From: Rhizobium sp. SL86
Lineage (GTDB): Bacteria > Pseudomonadota > Alphaproteobacteria > Rhizobiales > Rhizobiaceae
DNA length: 64,000 nt
Assembly: GCF_026672545.1 (NCBI RefSeq)
Contig: NZ_JAPPRJ010000009.1
Span: 930,001-994,000 of the forward strand
Direction of reading: 5' to 3'
A model generated the notes under the pieces. That model did no database searches, was not told where the DNA came from, and saw only the letters and a program-made list of their open reading frames with translations. The position numbers were made by a program, and so were the translations under genes. Below are positions 35,891 through 43,654 of the stretch, one piece after another (position 1 is the stretch's first letter; each line of letters opens with the position of its first letter).

Positions 35891-37117
35891 TTAGCCGTCC
35901 GCACGCCGAACGACCGAACGTTCGAAGAAGAACCAGGGGCGCAGACGTACCCCGATCACGTTTCCGGCAAAGGCGGCGATCGCCCAGAGGTAACCGTGCA
36001 GGCTGCCGGATGCGATGCCGGAGAAATAGGCCCCGATATTGCAGCCATAGGCGATGCGCGCGCCGTAACCGAGAAGCAGGCCGCCGACGACGGCTGCCAG
36101 CACCGAGCGCAGCGGAATATCGAAGGAGGGCGCGAACCGCCCCGCCAGCGCCGCCGCCAGCATGGCACCGGCAATGATGCCGAAATCCATGACCGAGGTG
36201 ACATCGGCGAACACGCTGGCCGCCAGCGCCTTGGCATTGCCCGGCGTCTGCCAATAGGCCCACTGCGTCGGATCGATGCCGATCAGCTGCGCGCCTTTGG
36301 CCCCCCAAAGCGCAAAGGCCGAGGTGATGCCCCAGGGGCGACCGGCAATCGCGAGCGTCAGGAAGTTGAGGGCGACCAGCGCAATCGCGCCCGCCACCAG
36401 CGGCCAGGGGCCGCGCAGATAACGCTGCAGGCCATGACGGGGCGACGGTGCCTCCAGCTCAAGGCTGCCATGCCGGCGACGTTCGACATAGACGGTGAGC
36501 GCCGCAATCGCAGCAAAGATTACAAGCGAGACCGCAATGCCGCCAAGCGCCCCGAAGGGCTGGTAGAGCGAAACGGGGGCGAGCGACGGCAGGCTTGCCC
36601 ACCAATCGAAGTGGATGGTGGCCAGAACCGAACCGACGATGAAGAAGAACAGCGTCACCAGCATGCGCGCATTGCCGCCGCCGGCGGTAAACAGCGTGCC
36701 GGACGCGCATCCGCCACCCAGCTGCATGCCGATGCCGAACATGAAGGCACCGGCGATCACCCCGATGCCGGCCGGCGAAATATTGCCGCGCACCGCATGG
36801 CCAAACAGCGATCCGCTCGAAAGCGCCGGGAAAAACAGGATGACGGCAAGCGCCAGAAGCAGCATCTGCACGCGCAGGCCGCGCCCCCTGCCCTCGGCAA
36901 TGAACACCCGCCAGGCGGAGGTGAAGCCGAAGGCCGCGTGATAAAGCGAGATCCCGAGCGCGCCGCCGATGAGAAAGAGCGCGCCTTGCGCCGTTCCGTA
37001 AGCGCTGCCGAGCCAAAGCGTGCCGACAACCAGCACCACCAGCGCCGCCAGTCCCGGCGCGCCCAGCGGCGGAAGGCTCGACGCCCGGCCGGTCGGTGAA
37101 GTCTGTGCAATAGACAT
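35891..37117 (-). CDS. YeeE/YedE-family sulfur transporter (TsuA-like)
   Basis: This 408-residue integral membrane protein has about ten helices. The conserved cysteine motifs of the YeeE/YedE family are present: GIGMQLGGGCASGTLFTAG near residue 130, and GYGARIAYGCNIGAYFSGI near 360. TsuA members take up thiosulfate through a chain of these cysteines. The ATG at 37117 has AGGAG eight bases upstream, which rules out the longer frame to 37231. A TusA-like sulfur carrier gene often adjoins in other bacteria but I find none here. It diverges from the nicotinamidase gene. Confidence 0.93.
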   Translation of the reverse strand: MSIAQTSPTGRASSLPPLGAPGLAALVVLVVGTLWLGSAYGTAQGALFLIGGALGISLYHAAFGFTSAWRVFIAEGRGRGLRVQMLLLALAVILFFPALSSGSLFGHAVRGNISPAGIGVIAGAFMFGIGMQLGGGCASGTLFTAGGGNARMLVTLFFFIVGSVLATIHFDWWASLPSLAPVSLYQPFGALGGIAVSLVIFAAIAALTVYVERRRHGSLELEAPSPRHGLQRYLRGPWPLVAGAIALVALNFLTLAIAGRPWGITSAFALWGAKGAQLIGIDPTQWAYWQTPGNAKALAASVFADVTSVMDFGIIAGAMLAAALAGRFAPSFDIPLRSVLAAVVGGLLLGYGARIAYGCNIGAYFSGIASGSLHGYLWAIAAFAGNVIGVRLRPWFFFERSVVRRADG

Positions 37118-37305
37118 GATAAAATCTCCTAAAGTTTTGCGCCGAAGATAGACGGCTATCCCGTCCACTTCGAAGCATGCTGTACCAATGTTACCCTGCC
37201 TTCCCGGAATAGATTGCCCCGAGCGTGCCACGGAACCGCGAGACCTGCGGCTTGATTGCGCACGCAGCCCTTGGCATGGTGGATAACTGCGATTTGGAGA
37301 CGAAC

Positions 37306-37932
37306 ATGAAGGCCCTGCTGATCATCGATGTCCAGAACGGTTTCTGCCCGGGCGGCAACCTGCCGGTGCCGGAGGGCGACACGATCGTGCCGATCATCAA
37401 CCAGCTGATCGAGGACGGCGCTTATGATCTGATCGTCGCCTCGCAGGACTGGCACCCCGCCAATCACGGCAGCTTCGCCTCACAGCATCCCGGCATGAAA
37501 CCCTTCGACATGGGCACGCTCTCCGGCCAGCCGCAGGTGATGTGGCCGGATCATTGCGTGCAGGGGACGCCGGACGCGGATTTCCACCCCGACCTCATCA
37601 CGGATGCCTTCGATTACATCCAGCAGAAGGGCGAGAACCCCGCGGTCGACAGCTATTCGGCCTTCCGCGACAATGACCAGGCCGCCATCACCGGCCTTGC
37701 GGGTTATCTGAAAGCACAACTGGTGACGGAACTCGATGTCTGCGGGCTCGCGACCGATTATTGCGTCAAGTTCTCGGCGCTCGATGCCCGCGACATGCTG
37801 CCAGACGTCAAGGTGCGCTTCATCGAGGATGCGAGCCGCGGCATCGCGGCCGACGGCGTCAAGGCGGCGATCGCCGAGATGCGAGAGGCGGGCGTCACCG
37901 TCGTCCACAGCACGGAAATCCTGGCCGACTGA
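37306..37932 (+). CDS. pncA: Nicotinamidase
   Basis: This 208-residue enzyme hydrolyses nicotinamide to nicotinate and ammonia in NAD salvage. The isochorismatase-fold signature is present: catalytic Asp in LLIIDVQNGFCPGG at residue 8, metal-site residues in VASQDWHPANHGSFASQHPG, and nucleophilic Cys in DVCGLATDYCVKFSALDA near 150. The ATG at 37306 is preferred; the frame extends to 37225 but a TTGGAGA ribosome site lies just upstream of 37306. It is also the pyrazinamidase of this organism. The neighbouring azlCD genes are unrelated in function. Confidence 0.95.
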   Translation: MKALLIIDVQNGFCPGGNLPVPEGDTIVPIINQLIEDGAYDLIVASQDWHPANHGSFASQHPGMKPFDMGTLSGQPQVMWPDHCVQGTPDADFHPDLITDAFDYIQQKGENPAVDSYSAFRDNDQAAITGLAGYLKAQLVTELDVCGLATDYCVKFSALDARDMLPDVKVRFIEDASRGIAADGVKAAIAEMREAGVTVVHSTEILAD

Positions 37933-38034
37933 GCGACGCCCGCTTCAATTTCCGTCATTATTCCATCAGCTTTGCTGACTTGTCGTTGCGTCTCTGCGGC
38001 GTTACGAGCCGGGTTCACCGATCAAGGACGGCCG

Positions 38035-38748
38035 ATGCTCGACACCATAACCTGGAAGGGAGCCCACAAAGGGCTCGTCATCGGCCTCTCGACCAGCCCC
38101 TTCGGCCTCCTGTTCGGAGCTGTGGCGGTGGACGGAGGCGTGACACCCCTGCACGCAACCCTGATGAGCGGCATCATCTTTGCGGGCGCAAGCCAGTTGG
38201 TCGGCGTGCAGATGTTCGGCAGCCATGTGCCTGCCTGGCTGATCATCCTGTCGGTCTTTGCCGTCAACTTCCGCCACATCCTTTATTCGGCGGCGCTTGC
38301 CCCGCATATCCGGCATTTCTCGCCGCTGACACGTTATGTCAGCCTGTTTTTCCTCACCGATCCGCAATTTGCCGAATCGGCTCGGCGGATCGACCAGCAG
38401 GGGGTGTTGGAGCCGCGCTTCTATCTCGCGATGGCGCTGACCATCTATGTCATCTGGGTTGCGGCATCGGCGCTCGGGGCGGTTTTCGGCAGCCTGATCG
38501 GCGATCCAGCCGCCCTTGGCATGGACGTGCTGCTGCCGGTCTATTTCCTCGGCCTCGTGCTCGGTTTCCGCAAACGGCCGCTCTTCCTGCTGGTCGTACC
38601 AGTCAGCGCCGCCGCCTCGATCATCGCGGCCCATACGGTCGGATCACCCTGGCATGTCAGCATCGGCGCGCTGGCCGGCGTGCTGGCGGCCGTCCTGTTC
38701 CACCGCGACGCACCGGCGAACGCGGTGCCGCGCGAGGATCAACATTGA
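38035..38748 (+). CDS. azlC: AzlC-family branched-chain amino acid exporter, large subunit
   Basis: This 237-residue membrane protein with several helices (GLVIGLSTSPFGLLFGAVAV near the start, LPVYFLGLVLGFRKRPLFLL near the middle) forms the AzlCD exporter with the next gene. Bacterial members export branched-chain amino acids and analogues such as 4-azaleucine. The family block MSGIIFAGASQLVGVQMFG is present. The ATG at 38035 has AAGGA six bases upstream; the frame is open to 37972. The stop overlaps the start of azlD (TGATG). Confidence 0.92.
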   Translation: MLDTITWKGAHKGLVIGLSTSPFGLLFGAVAVDGGVTPLHATLMSGIIFAGASQLVGVQMFGSHVPAWLIILSVFAVNFRHILYSAALAPHIRHFSPLTRYVSLFFLTDPQFAESARRIDQQGVLEPRFYLAMALTIYVIWVAASALGAVFGSLIGDPAALGMDVLLPVYFLGLVLGFRKRPLFLLVVPVSAAASIIAAHTVGSPWHVSIGALAGVLAAVLFHRDAPANAVPREDQH

Positions 38749-39050
38749 TGGATCTGCACACGACGCTCATCATCTTCGCGGCAGGGCTCGCCACCTATGT
38801 CACCCGTATTGCCGGCTACGTGCTCGTCACCCGCATGTCACGCATTCCGCCACGCATGGAAACGGCGCTGAACGCCGTGCCGGCGGCGGTTCTCACCACA
38901 CTCGTCGCACCCGCCTTCTTCGATGGCGGCTGGGACGTCAAGGTGGCGATGATCGTGGCGCTTCTTGTCGGGCTCCGGCATCCCGGCCTGCTGCTGATTG
39001 CAGCCGGTTGGGGCGCAGCTCTGCTGCTGCGCCACCTGCCTTTCGTCTGA
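38748..39050 (+). CDS. azlD: AzlD-family small subunit of the branched-chain amino acid exporter
   Basis: This 100-residue protein has three or four membrane segments (TTLIIFAAGLATYVTRIAGY, AVPAAVLTTLVAPAFF, VAMIVALLVGLRH, LLLIAAGWGAALLL). It matches AzlD, which is always paired with AzlC. The ATG overlaps the last base of the azlC stop, so translation is coupled. Its frame is embedded in the end of a longer open frame that starts far upstream and crosses azlC; only this last part is a gene. The next gene, on the other strand, ends eight bases away. Confidence 0.9.
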   Translation: MDLHTTLIIFAAGLATYVTRIAGYVLVTRMSRIPPRMETALNAVPAAVLTTLVAPAFFDGGWDVKVAMIVALLVGLRHPGLLLIAAGWGAALLLRHLPFV

Positions 39051-39058
39051 AACCGGAT

Positions 39059-40888
39059 TCAGAGCGGCTGCGTCGCCCGCTCAAGCCAGGCCTGCACATC
39101 GGGCTCGGAGATGAGCGGCGAGAGCTTCTTGAACACCGTCGCATGATAGGCATCGACCCAGGCCAGTTCCTCGGCGGTCAAAAGATCCTTGAGGATCAGA
39201 CGGCGATCGAGCGGGCACCAGGTCAGCGTCTCGAACGCCATCATCGGCAGGTCACCGCCCTCGATCATTGCAAGGTCCGTCACGTAGACGAGGTTCTCGA
39301 TGCGGATGCCGAAAGAGCCGGGGCGATAATAACCGGGCTCGTTGGAGAGGATCATGCCCGGCAGGAATTCCTGCGTCGACAGGCGCGCGATCCGCTGCGG
39401 GCCCTCATGCACCGATAGATAAGAACCGACCCCGTGGCCGGTTCCATGGGCAAAATCGGCACCGGCCTTCCACAAAGCAATGCGTGCCAACGGATCGAGG
39501 TCGCAGCCGCGCGTGCCCTTCGGGAAACGGGCGACAGAGATCGCAATCATGCCCTTCAGCACCAGCGTGAAGAAACGTTTCTGCTCCTCCGGCACGCTGC
39601 CGATGGCGACCGTGCGGGTGATGTCCGTCGTACCATTAACGTATTGCGCGCCGGAATCGATGAGGAAGAGCTCACCCGGCTGCAGCGTGCGGTTGGTCTC
39701 CGTCGTCACCCGGTAATGCATGATGGCGCCATGTTCGCCGGCACCGGAAATCGTGTCGAAGGAAATATCCTTCAGCGGGTTCTGCAGACTTTCGCCGACG
39801 CGCGCGCGGCAGGCTTCAAGCTCCTTGACCGCGGAAATCTCGCTGACGCTGCCGGGTGCCTGGGCATCCAGCCAGTGCAGGAAACGCACCATGGCGACAC
39901 CATCCTGCACATGTGCCTCGGCCGAACCGCGAAGTTCGACCGCATTCTTCACCGCCCGCGGCAAGCGGGCCGGGTCCATCGCTTCGACCACCACGCCGCC
40001 GACCGATTCGATCGCCTTCGACAAAGCAACCGACGTGGTGTCCGCATCCACCAGAACCTTCGCCCCATCCGTTGCCAGCGCCGCCAGCCGCCCCGTCAAT
40101 TCCGCCGGAGCATGACGCGTGCAGAGCGCATCAAGGTGATCCGCCGCTTCCCCGGCCACCTTGCCGGCATCGATAAAAAGCTCCGCCTTGCCAGCAGCGG
40201 TGATGATGGCGCGCGCCAAAGGATGCGGCGTGTGCGGCACGTCGGCACCGCGAATATTGAAGATCCAGGCGACCGAGGACGGATCGGAAATCAAAACGCC
40301 GGCCGCCCCCTTGGCCGCCACACCCTCGGCGATCTCCCTGATCTTCTCTGCGGCTGACTTGCCCGCATGGCTTTCCTGCTGCACGACGACGGCGCCCATT
40401 GGCTGCGCCGGACGGTCGCTCCACAGCGCGTCGACCGGATTGGCCTCGACGAAGACGAGTGAACCGCCCTTCGCCGCAAGGGCCGTTGTGAGCCGGGCAA
40501 CCTCGGCCCCGCTGTGCAGCCAGGGATCGATGCCAAGACGGAAACCGACCGGCGCATGGGCACTCAGCCATTTATGCGGAGGCTCGCCCACCAGATCCCC
40601 GGGCGTGAAGGTTCCGGCATCCACCTGCTGGGCAAGCTGCGTCGTGTAACGGCCATCGACAAACACCACCGCCTGGCGGCGCATGATCAGCGCCACACCG
40701 GCAGAACCGGTAAATCCCGTCAGCCAGGCCAGCCTTTCCGCCGAAGCCGGCACATATTCCCCCTGGAATTCGTCAGCGCGCGGCACGAGGAAACCGTCGA
40801 TGCCCAGTTCGTCGAAACGGGAGCGGAGGCTCTCGACGCGGGCGGGACCGAAGGCAGGAGACGAGGTGGTATCGAAGGACTGGAACAT
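39059..40888 (-). CDS. Xaa-Pro aminopeptidase (M24B)
   Basis: This 609-residue dimetal aminopeptidase removes N-terminal residues preceding proline. It has three domains: two creatinase-like N-terminal domains (beginning VESLRSRFDELGIDGFLVPR) and the pita-bread catalytic domain. The catalytic part shows the metal ligands LFLIDSGAQYVNGTTDITRT (two Asp), DFAHGTGHGVGSYLSVHEGP (His), PGMILSNEPGYY (Glu) and GIRIENLVYV (Glu). The length is that of the longer, eukaryote-like form. The ATG at 40888 begins the conserved region; the frame is open to 40957. It probably has its own promoter. Confidence 0.94.
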   Translation of the reverse strand: MFQSFDTTSSPAFGPARVESLRSRFDELGIDGFLVPRADEFQGEYVPASAERLAWLTGFTGSAGVALIMRRQAVVFVDGRYTTQLAQQVDAGTFTPGDLVGEPPHKWLSAHAPVGFRLGIDPWLHSGAEVARLTTALAAKGGSLVFVEANPVDALWSDRPAQPMGAVVVQQESHAGKSAAEKIREIAEGVAAKGAAGVLISDPSSVAWIFNIRGADVPHTPHPLARAIITAAGKAELFIDAGKVAGEAADHLDALCTRHAPAELTGRLAALATDGAKVLVDADTTSVALSKAIESVGGVVVEAMDPARLPRAVKNAVELRGSAEAHVQDGVAMVRFLHWLDAQAPGSVSEISAVKELEACRARVGESLQNPLKDISFDTISGAGEHGAIMHYRVTTETNRTLQPGELFLIDSGAQYVNGTTDITRTVAIGSVPEEQKRFFTLVLKGMIAISVARFPKGTRGCDLDPLARIALWKAGADFAHGTGHGVGSYLSVHEGPQRIARLSTQEFLPGMILSNEPGYYRPGSFGIRIENLVYVTDLAMIEGGDLPMMAFETLTWCPLDRRLILKDLLTAEELAWVDAYHATVFKKLSPLISEPDVQAWLERATQPL

Positions 40889-41138
40889 GGAGCTGCTTTC
40901 AAACGCGATTCCGGACAGAGGGCGGATGTTAGCGAAAATCCTCGCCGAGGCCAGCATCTTGCAGGGCCGCCCACCCTTTGTGCAATTGCACAGGCGGCAA
41001 GAGACAAAAGACAGCGATCCATGCGCTCAATGCATAACACCATTGAGGCAAGCCCACTGACTAAGCAAACAGAGGACGCTTATATTCCAATCATCGGCGA
41101 GCAAACACGCATCGCCCCACGATCCAAGGACCACTCAC

Positions 41139-41312
41139 ATGGCAAACTCGTTCTTCCGCAATGCATTCGACCGCGTTGTCGCCGCACGCGAGCGCCAGGC
41201 CAGCCGTTACGTCAACGGCGCACTGATGTATCTCGACGACGAGAGCCTGAAGGCGCTCGGCACCTCCCGCGAAGAGCTGCACCGCAAGGGCGCAACCCGC
41301 TACGTGTTCTAA
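41139..41312 (+). CDS. Small DUF1127-like protein, 57 residues
   Basis: This short gene encodes MANSFFRNAFDRVVAAREXX-type sequence (residues 1-18 end in ARE) and continues with LMYLDDESLKALGTSREELH. That resembles the arginine-rich DUF1127 (YjiS-like) family of small rhizobial regulators of RNA and metabolism. AAGGA lies eight bases before the ATG, and an intrinsic terminator follows at 41437. Codon use matches the neighbours. Small DUF1127 proteins in Agrobacterium affect phosphate and carbon metabolism; whether this one does is inference. Confidence 0.75.
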   Translation: MANSFFRNAFDRVVAARERQASRYVNGALMYLDDESLKALGTSREELHRKGATRYVF

Positions 41313-41436
41313 TCACCGGGGCCGGTGGTTCTCCTCCTCCCAAACCCGCGGCCCTGACAGAACACGGCATGACCCGCTCGAGCCCTCCTCCTCCAAGGCT
41401 CGCGGGATCGGATCTGCCCTCTCCCGGCACGATCCA

Positions 41437-41468
41437 GGGCGACACCTCCGGGTGTCGCCCTTCTTGTA
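41437..41468 (+). terminator. Intrinsic terminator
   Basis: GGGCGACACC and GGTGTCGCCC form a perfect ten-pair stem with a four-base loop, followed by TTCTTGT. It ends the transcript of the 57-residue gene, 125 bases beyond its stop. Confidence 0.75.
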
Positions 41469-41530
41469 TCTGCCCCCGAAATTGACTGCGCAGACATGCA
41501 CAAGATGCAATGCTGCAATGCAAACAGACG

Positions 41531-42412
41531 TCAGGCCTCGTGCCGCAGGTGAATGGTGACCCAGCCATTGCGCCAGATGGTGCGGACATGGGCAAGCCCT
41601 GCGCCGTTATAGGCGGCAATCACCTTCCAGCGCTGTGCGGCCAGAATGCCCGACAGGATCACATCGCCGCCGGGAGAAAGATGCGTGGCAAGCTGCGGCG
41701 CCATCTTGATCAGCGGCCGCGCCAGAATGTTGGCGATGATCAGATCGAAGGGCCCGTGCCGCCGGAAGGCCGAGGAATGAAACCCAGGCGCCGTTTCCAG
41801 CACCAGGCTGCTCACGATACCGTTCAGCCCGGCGTTTTCCGCCGCCACACGCACCGCCACCGGATCGATGTCTGTGGCCAGCACCGGGATCTTCTTCAGT
41901 TTCGCAACGGCAATCGCCAGCACGCCGCTGCCGGTGCCGAGATCCAGCGCATTGCGCGGCGGATGTGCCCGCGTCACACGTTCGATCATCTCCAGGCAGC
42001 CGGCGGTCGTGCCGTGATGACCGGTGCCGAACGCCTGACCGGCATCGATCTCGATGGCAAGATCACCCATGCGCACCTTGTCGCGGTCGTGCGAGCCGTG
42101 CACCAGGAAACGCCCTGCTCTGACCGGCTTCAATCCCTCCAGCGATTTGGCGATCCAGTCGATCTCCGGCAAAACCTCGCGTTCGATCGGAAGGTCCGGA
42201 TAGGCTTCGGCAATCGTCGCCTCGAAACGCGGACGAACCTCGTCCTCTTCGTCGAACAGCATGTAGACCGAAGCTTCCCAGCGATCGGCCTTCTCGTCCA
42301 CCTCGGTGGTGCCGATTGCATAATCCTCCTCGCCAAAGGTGAAGGACAACATGTCCAGGATATCTTCGGCCTGCCGTTCGGTAACGGTGACGTAGAGGCG
42401 CAGCTCGCTCAC
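41531..42412 (-). CDS. prmA: Ribosomal protein L11 methyltransferase
   Basis: This 293-residue S-adenosylmethionine enzyme trimethylates lysines and the N-terminus of ribosomal protein L11. The substrate-binding N-terminal domain (LRLYVTVTERQAEDILDML) is followed by the AdoMet site: QAFGTGHHGTTAGCLEM, LDLGTGSGVLAIAVAKL and LIIANILARPLIKMAPQL. These are the PrmA hallmarks (GTGxHxTT, GxGxG and NxxxxPL-like). The start is a GTG at 42412. It may be co-transcribed with the Sco gene, whose stop lies 89 bases upstream on the same strand. Confidence 0.95.
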   Translation of the reverse strand: MSELRLYVTVTERQAEDILDMLSFTFGEEDYAIGTTEVDEKADRWEASVYMLFDEEDEVRPRFEATIAEAYPDLPIEREVLPEIDWIAKSLEGLKPVRAGRFLVHGSHDRDKVRMGDLAIEIDAGQAFGTGHHGTTAGCLEMIERVTRAHPPRNALDLGTGSGVLAIAVAKLKKIPVLATDIDPVAVRVAAENAGLNGIVSSLVLETAPGFHSSAFRRHGPFDLIIANILARPLIKMAPQLATHLSPGGDVILSGILAAQRWKVIAAYNGAGLAHVRTIWRNGWVTIHLRHEA

Positions 42413-42501
42413 GGTTCTTTTCTTTCCGACTGATGAATGTGCGGCTGCAATGCCACAGAAGGCCCCCTCGCTTCAACCGGCTTGACGGTAGGAGGCTGCA
42501 C

Positions 42502-43101
42502 TCAGCCCTTGATCAGGTTCTGCAGCTTCTTTTCGGCCGTTTCCGTCGCCTCGCCATAAGATATGGTGCCGACGAAACGGCCACCATTGTTGAGCAGGAA
42601 GACGGAGGCCGTATGGTCCATCGTGTAGTCGCCGTTCGGGTTCTTTTCGTCGACCGGAACCTTGCGGGCATAAACGCGAAACCCTTTGACCATCTCGGCC
42701 ACCTTGTCGGGCGAACCGGAGATGCCGATCACGCGGTCCGTCACGTTGGAGACGTAACGCCCGAGGATTTCAGGCGAATCGCGCTCGGGATCGACGGTGA
42801 CGAAATAGGCGTTCAGTTTCGTGCCGTCGGGATCGACCTTGTGCAGCCAGCCATTCATTTCGAAGAGCGTCGTCGGGCACACTTCCGGACAATGGGTAAA
42901 ACCGAAGAACACCGCCGTCGGCTTCTGCTGGAAGGCCGCTTCGGTGATCGGTTTGCCATCCTGTGCCACGAGCTGGAACGGCACGCCGAACGGTCCCTCG
43001 GCGATCTGGTCCTTCGTGCGGGTGACTTCCAGCGTCAGCCAGCCGAGAACCCCCGCCATGACCACGACGGCAGCCCACAGGATGATCCGGACGGTCTTCA
43101 T
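42502..43101 (-). CDS. SCO1/SenC copper chaperone-like protein
   Basis: This 199-residue membrane-anchored, periplasm-facing thioredoxin-fold protein of the Sco family delivers copper to, or maintains the thiols of, cytochrome oxidase's CuA site. The N-terminal anchor is ILWAAVVVMAGVLGWLTLEV. The copper-binding cysteines are in FFGFTHCPEVCPTTLFEM (CxxxC), and the third ligand, His, is in YTMDHTASVFLLN. It follows a 51-residue membrane protein on the same strand, which might be a helper, although no oxidase gene is nearby. Confidence 0.93.
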   Translation of the reverse strand: MKTVRIILWAAVVVMAGVLGWLTLEVTRTKDQIAEGPFGVPFQLVAQDGKPITEAAFQQKPTAVFFGFTHCPEVCPTTLFEMNGWLHKVDPDGTKLNAYFVTVDPERDSPEILGRYVSNVTDRVIGISGSPDKVAEMVKGFRVYARKVPVDEKNPNGDYTMDHTASVFLLNNGGRFVGTISYGEATETAEKKLQNLIKG

Positions 43102-43247
43102 GATAAATGCCTGGCTCCCACTTTACGTCTTGCGCCCATGGATACGCCGAGGCGTCCCCGCCCGCAATTGTCGATGCAAGATTGTGCGGAATTGTCACGC
43201 AGACGTGCGGTTTTGTCCCGTCCCGCGCCAGCGTCTGAGAGGCGCCG

Positions 43248-43403
43248 TCACATGCACCAGGCGGCCAAGCTTTCGGACATGGCAAGAAAGATATCGGTCC
43301 CATGCAGCATCCAGCCATAGGACGCGACGCCGAACAGCGCCGCGATCAGAAGGATGACGGCGCACCAGATAGGCAACAAACGGGGTTCGACAGGTAACGA
43401 CAT
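43248..43403 (-). CDS. Small membrane protein, 51 residues
   Basis: This short frame encodes MSLPVEPRLLPIWCAVILLI and continues AALFGVASYGWMLHG, a single membrane helix with Trp and Tyr at its edges and a short polar tail ending WCM. It lies 146 bases upstream of the Sco gene on the same strand and may belong to its transcript. I do not recognise a family, and the ribosome site upstream of the ATG is weak, so the call rests on position, the well-formed helix and coding-like composition. Confidence 0.45.
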   Translation of the reverse strand: MSLPVEPRLLPIWCAVILLIAALFGVASYGWMLHGTDIFLAMSESLAAWCM

Positions 43404-43654
43404 AGCAACAGTCTACTGCGACAATCGGAAAAATCCTAGCGATTCCCCGGTAAATACATGGGAAACAACGTATTACAGGATTAGCGAATGTTTAACCCCT
43501 GTTTGAGACAGTTTCGATGACGTGACACCATCCGCAAGGGCATGATGCCGCAGCCTTGAAGTCCGATCCTGACCGGCTTGCGACATGTCATCCAAACGAT
43601 CCGCGACAACGGGAACCAGTGAACATCATGGCGAGCAATAACGGCAGGAAAACA

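Noticed and set aside
37761..39050. 429-codon frame crossing azlC
   Set aside because: Only its last 100 codons (azlD, from 38748) are coding; the rest is azlC in another frame.
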